From assembly GCA_902388495.1 (NCBI GenBank), contig CABMPP010000033.1:1-46742 (forward strand): 46,742 bases of DNA, in the 5' to 3' direction. The notes below the pieces were generated by a model, which was not told the origin of the DNA, ran no database searches, and saw only the letters and a program-made list of their open reading frames with translations. A program made the translations under genes and the position numbers. This document shows positions 35,577-43,949 of the stretch, piece by piece. Numbering within the stretch: position 1 is the stretch's first letter; the number at the start of each line of letters is the position of its first letter. This stretch comes from an uncultured Bacteroides sp. Its GTDB lineage: Bacteria; Bacteroidota; Bacteroidia; Bacteroidales; Bacteroidaceae.

Positions 35577-36437
35577 TCAGGGTGTTACCGACTTTTTTCT
35601 ACGTTTCGCAGAATACAAACGGCGTATCCACAAATAATATCCGGTTAATGGAAGCGTTCCCCCCAGCAATGCAGCAAGAAATGTCAGAATACGGGTAGTC
35701 ATCCCTCCCCAACTGCCTACATGGACGGAGAATATCCAACCGACTCTTTGCGTCGCCTCTAAACCGAACAGGTTGAAGAATGCGGTGCGATACCAAGGGA
35801 AAGACCACGTCAGCCCGGTGAGTGCCATCACCAGCAAGAAGAGCAGGGCATACATGCCACCTGCCACGTGCAAGCTATACAGAAAACGCCGCAGCCCCTT
35901 GCCGGTCACAATCTTCAGACTGTTCTTCAATGCCTTCCTCGTGCGAGGCCACCAGATGACAACGCCCGAGACCAGTATCAGTACAAGCATCAGGGTGGCA
36001 GTGCCCACAATCATCTTACCCCAGAAGATGCCTCCATCCGGCTTACTGTCCAGCAACCAGCGATGCAGACGGAACATGGTCATGAAGAACGGGGCACGCT
36101 CGTGCTTGCCTTTCACTTCGCCGGTGTAGGGATCTACATAGACCGAAGCATGGCGAGGTTTGGAGAGTTTGACTTGCCAGGTACGCTCCGGATTAAGTGA
36201 GGTAGTGACGCCCTTCACTGATATGCTGTCCGGCAACGTGGCAGCGACCTTTTGCTTTATCTCGCTCATGGGGAGTGGAGAGGCCCCGACTTTATCTACA
36301 TAGTAGAGGTCGCGGTGGCACAGCTCCATCACCTCGTTCTCAAAGACCAGTGCGGCACCCGAGAAGCAGATTATGGTGATGATCAGTCCGAAAGGAACAG
36401 ATAACCACAGGTGTATGTTACGAAATAGCTTTCTCAT
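35577..36437 (-). CDS. xusC: PepSY-domain inner membrane protein of the xenosiderophore system
   Basis: 286 residues, PepSY-associated membrane-helix family. Helices lie at about 12-33, 140-165, 190-213 and 250-270, with a periplasmic PepSY part (about 40-130, YVDPYTGEVKG). Conserved histidines (FRLHRWLL, LYSLHVAGG, IFSVHVGSW) suggest heme binding as in ferric-siderophore reductases. The gene order receptor, DUF4374 lipoprotein, PepSY protein equals xusABC of B. thetaiotaomicron. Its ATG overlaps the xusB stop (TAATG), so translation is coupled. Proposed role: reducing or moving iron from siderophore at the inner membrane. Confidence 0.85.
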   Translation of the reverse strand: MRKLFRNIHLWLSVPFGLIITIICFSGAALVFENEVMELCHRDLYYVDKVGASPLPMSEIKQKVAATLPDSISVKGVTTSLNPERTWQVKLSKPRHASVYVDPYTGEVKGKHERAPFFMTMFRLHRWLLDSKPDGGIFWGKMIVGTATLMLVLILVSGVVIWWPRTRKALKNSLKIVTGKGLRRFLYSLHVAGGMYALLFLLVMALTGLTWSFPWYRTAFFNLFGLEATQRVGWIFSVHVGSWGGMTTRILTFLAALLGGTLPLTGYYLWIRRLYSAKRRKKSVTP

Positions 36438-37852
36438 TATGGAATCAATTGTCCTACACCGTTCAGTTGAGTTGCATTCACAGTCAGTCCTTTGGTTGCT
36501 ACTGCACCGGAGGGTTCAACCTTATAGATGGACGGATAACCCGATGCAGTGGTAACGGCAACGTATGCATTGCCTTTCTCCATGTAGGGAGTATTACCGA
36601 AACCGGAAACATCATCCGGCAAACCGGTGACATGGGTCAGAGCGCCGGTCGAAGCATTGAATACGGCCAGTTGATTGGCTACTTTATCAGAGTCGGTAAT
36701 CGGCTTGTCGTACATCAGCATCAGGAAGTAATTGCCCGAGATGTACCAGGTACGGAGGAAGGAAACCCCGCCCGCCTCTTCTTCAAGATTAAAGTAGTAG
36801 TTGGGATCAAAATCTTCGGTCTTGGTGTCGATGCGTACTACTCCGGCAGGCAGCGTGGTGCGCTGGCGGCTATCGGTCATGGTCTTGGCATAGCTGGGAG
36901 AGAAGACATATACGTATCCGTCGTCGGCCAGCCAGTTCATCTGATAGTATTGCGATTTGAAACGTCCGGCAGCATAGCTGATTTTATCGGTCTTGATCAG
37001 TCGGGGCGATGTCAATGTCTCGTCGCTGAAGATGGCCATCCAACATTCGTCGGGGTACTGAGTCCACTGCAGTTCATCCTTCAGGTAAGCGCTGCTGTTG
37101 CTGCCGCCCGATTCAGTCTTTATCAGGTCTTCGTTGCCGGGAAGCACCCACTTGTAGCTGCCGTCTTCGTTTTTCTGCACACAGCCATATTGGCTCAATC
37201 CCATGGGGATGGCAGCGGCATAAATCTTACTGCCCACCTGGTCTATACCGGCCAGCGTTACATACTCACCATTGCCCAGGAAGTTTTCGGAAAGGAACGG
37301 AGTCTCTTTGGTTACTTTGTTGCTTGTATAAGTCTGGCTCTCTACATCCAGATAAGAAATCAGGAAAGATTTCGGGGTGTAACCGTTCGCATCGTTCAGC
37401 TCCGTAGGGCCGGCACCGGTAGAGGTGGTCATGATGTACTTATCGTAGTAACCGTAAGTAGTGAAGCGGTTGACGTTATATTCTTGAGTACGCTTTACCA
37501 GTTCATGGTTGGCGTTCATAACGAACGATTGGGTTGTGCCGGCATTTCCCTGGTTGTAGTTCAGGGCGTACAGGTACCGGTTGCCGTAGAACACCCAGTA
37601 AGAAGCGCCGTCGTTCACAAGACCGTTTCCGGCAGCGGTAATCTCACCGCTTTCCAGCGATTCGGCAGTCAGCAATACGGGGACCGAACTGCCCGAAACG
37701 GTGGCTGTGGCAGCTATCACATAGTTGCCCTTAGATTCGGAACCGGAACCGGTGCCCGGTTCATCGGTATCTGTACAAGACGTCAAAGTCATTCCGGTCA
37801 TCGCTATAGCGAAGAGGCCGGCTAAAAGATAATTTTTCTTCATTTGCTTCAT
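36437..37852 (-). CDS. xusB: DUF4374 siderophore-binding surface lipoprotein
   Basis: 471 residues with a lipoprotein signal ending at C26 (MTLTSC) followed by an acidic/Gly-Ser linker ([14 protein letters not shown]), a surface-export-like start for Bacteroides lipoproteins. The rest is beta-rich and repetitive, fitting a beta-propeller as expected for DUF4374. In B. thetaiotaomicron XusB binds enterobactin-type siderophores made by other bacteria and aids persistence in the inflamed gut. It sits between xusA and xusC. The 189-bp gap before it holds a structured repeat that may set its expression relative to xusA. Confidence 0.87.
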   Translation of the reverse strand: MKQMKKNYLLAGLFAIAMTGMTLTSCTDTDEPGTGSGSESKGNYVIAATATVSGSSVPVLLTAESLESGEITAAGNGLVNDGASYWVFYGNRYLYALNYNQGNAGTTQSFVMNANHELVKRTQEYNVNRFTTYGYYDKYIMTTSTGAGPTELNDANGYTPKSFLISYLDVESQTYTSNKVTKETPFLSENFLGNGEYVTLAGIDQVGSKIYAAAIPMGLSQYGCVQKNEDGSYKWVLPGNEDLIKTESGGSNSSAYLKDELQWTQYPDECWMAIFSDETLTSPRLIKTDKISYAAGRFKSQYYQMNWLADDGYVYVFSPSYAKTMTDSRQRTTLPAGVVRIDTKTEDFDPNYYFNLEEEAGGVSFLRTWYISGNYFLMLMYDKPITDSDKVANQLAVFNASTGALTHVTGLPDDVSGFGNTPYMEKGNAYVAVTTASGYPSIYKVEPSGAVATKGLTVNATQLNGVGQLIP

Positions 37853-37918
37853 TTATTAATATGTTAGTGAATGATAATACTGTTGAATGATAATTTGAAG
37901 CCCTATGGAGCATTTTGA

Positions 37919-37990
37919 ATGATTTCAGAAATCATTGCAGCAATCATTTCAGAGATCATTGTAGCAATGATTTCTGAATTCATTGCAGTA
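37919..37990. repeat. Three 24-bp tandem repeats with long dyad, between xusA and xusB
   Basis: Units at 37919-37942, 37943-37966 and 37967-37990 are variants of ATGATTTCAGAAATCATTGCAGCA. Each has inner symmetry (first unit: GATTTC A GAAATC), and units 1 and 3 are reverse complements over a perfect 14-mer (37925-37938 against 37964-37977). The RNA would fold into alternative hairpins about 50 bp after the xusA stop. No T-run follows, so attenuation, mRNA processing or protection is more likely than plain termination. Confidence 0.75.
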
Positions 37991-38041
37991 ATAAGATAAG
38001 GAGGGAAAAACATAAATAAAACTGTGCTGAATTCCCATTTA

Positions 38042-40432
38042 TCAATCTCCGAAATGTATCCGCACCTTTCCGTAGAATGCACGCCCTGCCTTTTGCAGAC
38101 TGAAGTTGTCGTACAAGTCTTCGTTCGTCAGGTTGCGGCACTCGAATGAAAGGTTGTAGCGTCCGTTCTTCAGGCTGTAGCTCAAAGCCAGATTGTGAGA
38201 GAACTGGTCGGGAACGACGTAATCGCTGTTTTTGCCGATGGCCTGCGAATAGTAGGAGAAACTGTGCATATACTGATTATCATAAGTCACGGTAAGCGAA
38301 TTACCCTTCTTCCAAAGGTCCCGCCAATAGAAGTTCACATCGAAATCGGCAAACTGATAAGGCACATTCGGCACCCGTGACTTATAACCCAGGTTCTCTA
38401 CTGCATTACCGGTACTTCCGATTTGTGTCTTCTCATTATCACGCACATTCATCTGCGTAAAGTTTCCGCCTACACTCAGCCAACGACCCAGTCCATAACG
38501 TGCCGACACATTATATCCTTTTGTCAGCACCCTGCCGTAATTGGTATAAGTGGCACCTTCTTTTCCACCGCTCAAATCCTGAATATTACGCTGGATGTAA
38601 TCCTTCGTATTGCGATAAACCACCCCGCCTTCTACATAAATCGAATGCTTGCCGAAGGCTTTGGAATAGCTAAGATTCAAGTTAACATTATCGCTGTTCT
38701 CGGGACGAATGCCAACATCACCCGTCTCCAGGTCTTCGTCACCGAACATCTCTTCGATGGAGGGCAGACGATAAGCTTTTTCGTAAGAAAGCTTCGCCTG
38801 CAATCCGGGCAGGATGAAGTAAGTGCCGGCAGCGCCATATCCCCACGAATCGACCGTGCGGCTGGTACGTATGTAGTTACTGCCCGTCTCGGTCTCAGCC
38901 ACCGGACCTGCCACGTATTGATGGTAGTACTTGCCGAATGCCGATAGATTCCATTTCTCGGAAGGCATCAGCCGGTAAGACAAACCGGAAATATTCTTTC
39001 GGGTCTCCTTGGCAATGGGGTCTGTCTGCTCTTCAACGGAAAGCAGAGAGGTATTATCGCGCCGGAAAGTGCTCAGTACATGATTGAAAGTCAACATCTG
39101 CATCCGGTCCATGCGGTAGTTCAAGGTCAGCGTACCGTTCCAGTTGTCATTGTCGGCACGGGAGTATTGGCGGGACTGCTCACCGGGGCTGTTCAAGGGG
39201 TTCTTTTCGCCACGCCAGTTATATTCGTAGCGGGCGGTGTCCACATTGGTGGTGGCGTTGCGGTTATAGTTGGCAGTCAGCACTACGTCGAGGCCTTTAG
39301 TCATCAGGTTGCGCTTGCTATACTCCATCGAGGGCATCAGCGAATGCCCCCGGCGGTGCTTCTCACCGAATACCGTCTTTTGACGCACGCCCGTCTGTAT
39401 TTCCTTATACATGTGGGAATAGGTGAAACCAAACATCAGGCGGTCCGCCCAACTCTTGTCCACAATACCCGCTTTGGCCACAACGGCCTCGTTATGGTAG
39501 GTATCATTGAAGCGCTTCACACGGTACTTCTCGCTTTCGTTGAAGCTGCCCGTCTCGAAGTCCTTTACCGGAGCATCTACATGATAGTCGTTGTCCGAGT
39601 AGTTCTGGAAGGCATTCACTTCGTACGTGAAACCATTCTTGAAGGTCTGTCCGAAGTTAAGGTACGATTTATGGGTATTGAACGAACCATAAGAATAGGA
39701 AGCATCCAGGAACCACTTCCTGCGCTTCTTGTTGGTGACGATATTGATGACACCACCGATGGCATCTGTTCCGAATCCTACGGGCACCACACCTTTATAT
39801 ACTTCTATGCGGTCGGCAAAATTCACGGGAATATTGTTCAGTCCAAACGAGCTGCCCACGCCTTCCTGCGGCACACCGTCAATAAACACCTTGACGTGCT
39901 TTCCGCTGAAACCGTCGAGCATCAACTGCATGTCCGATCCTACTCCACCCGCCTCGCGGAGCTTCATGCCGGGTGCTTTGGTCAGTGCGTCACTCAGATT
40001 CTTCGTCGTATTCTGCAACTCTTTCGTATCTACCGCCACAGCATTGAATGCCGACTGCTTCACGCGGCTCACTCCGGTAGATACAATGACAACCTCATCC
40101 AACAGTTGCGTTTCAGGAGTAATCGTCAGGTTCTGCTTCACTCTGCCGCCTGCTGCCAGCTTCACAGCCATCTCCACCGTTCGATAGCCCACAGCCGATA
40201 CAACCAGCGTATAGTTGCCTGCAGGAGCCTTCAGATGATAAAGCCCTTCCTGATTGGTAGTACCGCCGTAGCTTGTACCCTTCAGATAGACCGTTGCAAA
40301 ATCTACAGTTTCTTTCTCTGTAGATATGATTCTGCCCGAAAGCATTCCCTCCTCCCCTCTTTGGGAGTAGGCCGACAGAGAGAACAAGAAAAAGATGAGC
40401 AGAATGGAAGGTTTTAATGTATGCGCTTTCAA
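38042..40432 (-). CDS. xusA: TonB-dependent siderophore receptor
   Basis: Outer membrane importer of ferric siderophore, 796 residues. Signal peptide (cleavage near AYSQRG), carboxypeptidase-D-like domain (about 28-105), plug domain (about 120-235, with LREAGGVGSDMQLMLDG and VFIDGVPQEGVG) and a C-terminal barrel ending KVRIHFGD. It is smaller than SusC proteins and lacks a SusD partner, as expected for a metal receptor. It leads the xusABC operon behind a predicted promoter at 40470-40501. The identity of the siderophore is inferred from xusABC of B. thetaiotaomicron and not from residues seen here. Confidence 0.9.
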   Translation of the reverse strand: MKAHTLKPSILLIFFLFSLSAYSQRGEEGMLSGRIISTEKETVDFATVYLKGTSYGGTTNQEGLYHLKAPAGNYTLVVSAVGYRTVEMAVKLAAGGRVKQNLTITPETQLLDEVVIVSTGVSRVKQSAFNAVAVDTKELQNTTKNLSDALTKAPGMKLREAGGVGSDMQLMLDGFSGKHVKVFIDGVPQEGVGSSFGLNNIPVNFADRIEVYKGVVPVGFGTDAIGGVINIVTNKKRRKWFLDASYSYGSFNTHKSYLNFGQTFKNGFTYEVNAFQNYSDNDYHVDAPVKDFETGSFNESEKYRVKRFNDTYHNEAVVAKAGIVDKSWADRLMFGFTYSHMYKEIQTGVRQKTVFGEKHRRGHSLMPSMEYSKRNLMTKGLDVVLTANYNRNATTNVDTARYEYNWRGEKNPLNSPGEQSRQYSRADNDNWNGTLTLNYRMDRMQMLTFNHVLSTFRRDNTSLLSVEEQTDPIAKETRKNISGLSYRLMPSEKWNLSAFGKYYHQYVAGPVAETETGSNYIRTSRTVDSWGYGAAGTYFILPGLQAKLSYEKAYRLPSIEEMFGDEDLETGDVGIRPENSDNVNLNLSYSKAFGKHSIYVEGGVVYRNTKDYIQRNIQDLSGGKEGATYTNYGRVLTKGYNVSARYGLGRWLSVGGNFTQMNVRDNEKTQIGSTGNAVENLGYKSRVPNVPYQFADFDVNFYWRDLWKKGNSLTVTYDNQYMHSFSYYSQAIGKNSDYVVPDQFSHNLALSYSLKNGRYNLSFECRNLTNEDLYDNFSLQKAGRAFYGKVRIHFGD

Positions 40433-40469
40433 TTTTATAATGATTAAGATGTTATTACTAATACCGGTG

Positions 40470-40501
40470 CAAAGGTCATCATAAAAAGAAGGCTAGTCAA
40501 T
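40470..40501 (-). promoter_or_regulatory. Promoter of xusABC
   Basis: Minus-strand GACCTTTG (complement of CAAAGGTC 40470-40477), 7 of 8, with ATTG (complement of CAAT 40498-40501) 20 nt upstream. I see no convincing Fur-box dyad nearby, though iron control is expected. Confidence 0.45.
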
Positions 40502-40515
40502 CGCAATAAGCAGGT

Positions 40516-40555
40516 AAAAAAAATGCTGCATATACCGGTTATAGTATATGCAGCA
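40516..40555 (-). terminator. Terminator of the queuosine operon
   Basis: Perfect 11-bp arms TGCTGCATATA (40524-40534) and TATATGCAGCA (40545-40555), 10-nt loop. Read leftward it is followed by eight T (complement of 40516-40523). It stands 28 bp after queF and before the xusA promoter. Confidence 0.9.
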
Positions 40556-40582
40556 ATCGCTATTTGTAGGTAAAAGAAGATT

Positions 40583-41038
40583 TCACTCCCGGTTCATCAA
40601 CCGGTGTTCCGCCATCTTTTCGTATTTCGTACCCGGACGTCCATAGTTGGCATAAGGATAGATAGAGATACCACCGCGGGGCGTAAAAACACCCGTCACT
40701 TCGATATACTTCGGATTCATCAACCGGATGAGGTCTTTCATAATGATGTTCACGCAGTCTTCGTGGAAAGCTCCGTGATTGCGGAAGCTGAAAAGATATA
40801 GCTTCAAGCTCTTGCTCTCCACCATTTTGATATCGGGGATATAGCTGATGCGGATTTCTGCAAAGTCAGGCTGCCCGGTAATGGGGCACAAGCTGGTAAA
40901 CTCGGGACAATTGAAACGTACCCAATAATCGTTATCGGGATGCTTGTTATCGAACGCTTCCAGCACTTCGGGAGCATAATCCTGCTTGTATTCGGTCTTA
41001 CTGCCCAGCAAGGACAGTTGGTCTTTCAATTCGGTCAT
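40583..41038 (-). CDS. queF: NADPH-dependent preQ0 reductase
   Basis: Reduces the nitrile of preQ0 to the amine of preQ1, using NADPH. At 151 residues it is the short unimodular QueF. The nucleophile is C51 in [13 protein letters not shown], with the proton donor D58; the QueF motif [15 protein letters not shown] is at about 74-88, and FHED follows. Its start overlaps the queC stop by 4 bp. It converts the product of queC next door. Confidence 0.95.
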   Translation of the reverse strand: MTELKDQLSLLGSKTEYKQDYAPEVLEAFDNKHPDNDYWVRFNCPEFTSLCPITGQPDFAEIRISYIPDIKMVESKSLKLYLFSFRNHGAFHEDCVNIIMKDLIRLMNPKYIEVTGVFTPRGGISIYPYANYGRPGTKYEKMAEHRLMNRE

Positions 41039-41700
41039 AATGATATATTTTTAGAGTTCAGATACTTCTCCAATCCTTCACGGCGCAACTTGCATGCCGG
41101 GCAGTGTCCGCATCCATCGCCCTGTACGCCATTATAGCAGGTCAGCGTCTCATGACGGATCAAGTCGAGCACTCCCAGTTCATCTGCCAGCGCCCAAGTT
41201 TCGGCCTTATCAATCCACATCAAGGGAGTATGCAGCACAAATTGTTCGTCCATCGCCAGGTTCAGCGTCACGTTCAGCGACTTGATGAAGGCATCCCGGC
41301 AATCGGGATAACCACTGAAATCGGTCTGAGAAACTCCCGTTACAATGTGGCTGATACCACGCTCGCGGGCATATACGGCAGCAATACTCAAGAAAAACAG
41401 ATTGCGTCCCGGTACAAACGTGTTCGGAAAGCTGTCTGCCGGCTTCTCCTGATCCATCACCATCGTCGCATCGGTCAGTGAATTGTGTCCCAACTTGCCG
41501 ATAAAGGAAACATCCATCGCCTCGAACTCCACACCTGCTTTGCGGGCTATCTCCCTTGCCAGTTCCACTTCTTTCTGATGCTTCTGACCGTAGAGGAAAC
41601 TCAGTGCATGCACCTCCTCGAACTCGCGCTTTGCCCAAAAGAGGCATGTGGTGGAATCTTGCCCACCACTGAAAACTACTAATGCTTTTTTTCTGTCCAT
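41035..41700 (-). CDS. queC: 7-cyano-7-deazaguanine synthase
   Basis: Converts carboxy-deazaguanine to preQ0 with ATP and ammonia. 221 residues. PP-loop SGGQDS at 11-16 (N-type ATP pyrophosphatase) and a zinc site of four cysteines near the C-terminus ([20 protein letters not shown]). QueD and QueE, needed earlier, are not in the window and must be elsewhere. It lies 6 bp after the transporter and overlaps queF, one transcript. Confidence 0.95.
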   Translation of the reverse strand: MDRKKALVVFSGGQDSTTCLFWAKREFEEVHALSFLYGQKHQKEVELAREIARKAGVEFEAMDVSFIGKLGHNSLTDATMVMDQEKPADSFPNTFVPGRNLFFLSIAAVYARERGISHIVTGVSQTDFSGYPDCRDAFIKSLNVTLNLAMDEQFVLHTPLMWIDKAETWALADELGVLDLIRHETLTCYNGVQGDGCGHCPACKLRREGLEKYLNSKNISL

Positions 41701-41706
41701 ATCTCG

Positions 41707-42387
41707 TTAGATTTCTTTTATTTTCAATATGTTATAGGATATTCCCTCGTCGTACACATCGCTACCGTCAATCCGCTTGATGGCGTTCACCACGCGGATG
41801 GTTACCGGCAGTATCAGCACTTCGTACATGGATTTCAATACGATCTGGATGCACATCATCACCAGCAGTTCCCTCCATGCAATGATTCCACCGAATGCTA
41901 CCGGAAAGAATATCAATGAATCGGCCGTCTCTCCAACAACCGTCGACCAGATGGCACGGGCAGAAAAGTTCCGTCCACCACTTGCCACCTTCATGCGGCT
42001 CATCACGTATGCATTCAGAAACGAGCCGACAAGGAATGCCGACAGACTGGCCACCACAATACGCGGTGCCATGCCGAAGACGAAGTTGAAATGAGGTGCT
42101 CCTTCCCAAAAGGGTGCGGCAGGCAATGCCACCGCTATCAGTCCCAGCAAAACCACAAAGAAGTTCATGGCAAAGCCGCTCCAGATAATCAGGCGCGCTT
42201 TGCGAAATCCCCAGACTTCGGCAATGCAGTCATTGATAATATAAGAAATAGGGAAAACCAGCAATCCGGCAGTTACGGTAATACCGAAAACCTGGATAAC
42301 TTTCGTTTCAAGAAGATTGGCTGCTATCAGACAGACATTAAACAAAATGCCCAGCAGCATAAAAGGTACAGATACTTTTTGCTTCAT
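41707..42387 (-). CDS. Queuosine precursor transporter (YhhQ/DUF165 family)
   Basis: 226 residues with about six membrane helices, of the Vut_1/YhhQ family. Hallmarks include FPISYIINDCIAEVWGFRKA near 45-65 and VGETADSLIFFPVAF near 150-165. Members import queuosine precursors (preQ0/preQ1, or queuine in some bacteria). Here it leads an operon with queC and queF, so the cell can both make and salvage precursor. The leader before it contains a preQ1-I-like structure ending at the start codon, which would let precursor level control uptake and synthesis together. Confidence 0.88.
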   Translation of the reverse strand: MKQKVSVPFMLLGILFNVCLIAANLLETKVIQVFGITVTAGLLVFPISYIINDCIAEVWGFRKARLIIWSGFAMNFFVVLLGLIAVALPAAPFWEGAPHFNFVFGMAPRIVVASLSAFLVGSFLNAYVMSRMKVASGGRNFSARAIWSTVVGETADSLIFFPVAFGGIIAWRELLVMMCIQIVLKSMYEVLILPVTIRVVNAIKRIDGSDVYDEGISYNILKIKEI

Positions 42388-42424
42388 ACTCCTGTTTTTT
42401 ACGTGGTGTTCTAGAATACACGAC
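42388..42424 (-). promoter_or_regulatory. preQ1-I-like riboswitch candidate
   Basis: On the minus strand: stem CGTG (42422-42419), 13-nt loop TATTCTAGAACAC, stem CACG (42405-42402), then TAAAAAAC and AGGAG, one base before the ATG at 42387. It shares TTCTAG, ACACC and the A-rich tail with the B. subtilis queC aptamer, in the same order. The candidate ligand-pairing C ends the loop. Weak points: the stem has only 4 bp, and the canonical P2 partner CUA is replaced by CAG/AGGA, which could pair with loop TTCT instead. A rival hairpin GTGT/ACAC exists. Confidence 0.45.
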
Positions 42425-42504
42425 CGCTATTCACGGCATCATAACATGTACAATTTAACCATGTACAAAGTACAATTTGAGATTTGTAATCGTTAAATCG
42501 GGTG

Positions 42505-42535
42505 CAAAGATAGGCTTTCTCATCCGCTCTGCAAA
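42505..42535 (-). promoter_or_regulatory. Promoter of the queuosine operon
   Basis: Minus-strand TATCTTTG (complement of CAAAGATA 42505-42512) with TTTG (complement of CAAA 42532-42535) 19 nt upstream, both perfect. Transcription would start near 42498 and give a leader of about 110 nt, unusually long for this window. The leader also holds two TGTACATG copies. Confidence 0.75.
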
Positions 42536-42586
42536 ACCATTTTGAAATTAAGTTGTTCAAAGCACATTCACCAAAACCTAACTTAA

Positions 42587-43867
42587 ATGAAAACAATCTT
42601 TAAAGCAATGTTTCTCTCGTGCAGCATCGGACTGTCAGCGTCCGCAACCTATGCACAAAACAAAGTAGTTATCGACGACGAGGCCTCCAACGGCATCGTC
42701 ATGGTTACCATCGACAAGGCGGGCGACGAGATAGTCCGCATCATGAACGAGTCGCAGCTACCCTACATCCACGACCCGCAGGCACCACGCTTCCTACTGA
42801 TGGATAAACAGGGGAAATTCGCGTTGGGTATCGGCGGCTATGTCCGTGCCACAGGTGAGTACGACTTCGGAGGTATTGTAGACAATATCGACTTCATCCC
42901 GGCAGACATCCCGGCAAGCAGCAAAATCAGGAACCAGTTCCAGATGGATGCCAGCACAGCCACCATCTTCCTGAAGTTGGTAGGCCATACCCGGTTACTG
43001 GGCGACTTCGTGGTATACACAGCCGGTAATTTCCGTGGTGGCGGCAAGACCTTCCAGTTGCGCAACGCCTATATGTCCTTCCGCAATATAACGGTGGGCT
43101 ACAACTACGGCGGATTCATGGACTTGGGCGCCCTCCCCTCCACCATCGACTTCCAAGGACCTAACGGTGCCGCCTTCTATCGTGCCACGCAACTGGCCTA
43201 CACCTACAAAGGGCTGAAGAACTTCCGCTTCAACGCTTCCATCGAAGCCCCTGCAGTAGACGGTACTACCAACAACCAACTGAGCATTGCCCAGCAACGC
43301 ATGCCCGACTTCACCGCTTATGCACAATACGGCTGGAACAGCAACAGTCATCTGCGCGTAGGAGGTATTATCCGCAGTATGACGTACACCAGTACCGAAA
43401 GCGACAAGGCGTCCAGCGTCACCGGTTACGGCGTACAAGCTTCCACCACCTTCAGCCTGGGCAAGAAGTGGCAAGTCTTCGGGCAGGCAAACTACGGAAA
43501 AGGTATCGGACAATACCTGAATGATATCAGCAATCTGAATGTGGACATCGTGCCCAACCCGGAGAAAGACGGGAAGATGCAGGCACTGCCTATGCTGGGA
43601 TGGTATGCAGGTTTGCAGTACAACATTTGCCCCCGGGTATTCCTTTCAAGCACTTACAGTATGTCCCGCCTCTATTCAGAGAACGGTTATCCCAACGACA
43701 CACCGAGCAGCTATCGCTACGGACAATACTTCGTTGCCAATGCATTCTGGAATGTAACTCCGAACATGCAGGTAGGAGCCGAATACTTGCGCGGCTGGCG
43801 CACCAACTTCGATGACTCCACGAGCCATGCCAACCGGATAAATTTGCTGGTGCAATATTCTTTCTAA
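42587..43867 (+). CDS. DcaP-like outer membrane porin
   Basis: 426 residues with a signal peptide (cleavage near TYAQNK). A short N-terminal region with acidic helical character (about 25-60) precedes a beta-barrel made of alternating strands and ending LLVQYSF with a terminal aromatic residue. FLLMDKQGKFALGIGGYVRA and the following strands resemble DcaP-type trimeric porins. Such porins pass small anions such as dicarboxylates, but the substrate here is unknown. Divergent from the queuosine operon and convergent with the FadL-family gene. Confidence 0.75.
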   Translation: MKTIFKAMFLSCSIGLSASATYAQNKVVIDDEASNGIVMVTIDKAGDEIVRIMNESQLPYIHDPQAPRFLLMDKQGKFALGIGGYVRATGEYDFGGIVDNIDFIPADIPASSKIRNQFQMDASTATIFLKLVGHTRLLGDFVVYTAGNFRGGGKTFQLRNAYMSFRNITVGYNYGGFMDLGALPSTIDFQGPNGAAFYRATQLAYTYKGLKNFRFNASIEAPAVDGTTNNQLSIAQQRMPDFTAYAQYGWNSNSHLRVGGIIRSMTYTSTESDKASSVTGYGVQASTTFSLGKKWQVFGQANYGKGIGQYLNDISNLNVDIVPNPEKDGKMQALPMLGWYAGLQYNICPRVFLSSTYSMSRLYSENGYPNDTPSSYRYGQYFVANAFWNVTPNMQVGAEYLRGWRTNFDDSTSHANRINLLVQYSF

Positions 43868-43885
43868 CCTCTGCATGCAGAAACA

Positions 43886-43923
43886 AGAAAGCCGCCTCGA
43901 AACAATGTCCGAGACGGCTTTCT
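43886..43923. terminator. Bidirectional terminator between porin and FadL-family genes
   Basis: 14-nt arms AGAAAGCCGCCTCG (43886-43899) and CGAGACGGCTTTCT (43910-43923) with one C-A mismatch, 10-nt loop. It lies between convergent genes and ends both; T-runs are short on each side. Confidence 0.75.
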
Positions 43924-43949
43924 CCATATATAAAGGTAGGATTGTGAAA

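Noticed and set aside
36449..37825. 458-codon open frame on the + strand opposite xusB
   Set aside because: It mirrors the DUF4374 gene almost exactly and has no signal, domain or own promoter.
39080..40417. 445-codon open frame on the + strand opposite xusA
   Set aside because: It is antisense to a clear TonB receptor, has no recognisable domain, and shows histidine/valine-rich composition typical of shadow frames.
40433..40523. Fur-box search before xusA
   Set aside because: No inverted repeat resembling a Fur site was found, so I do not claim one.
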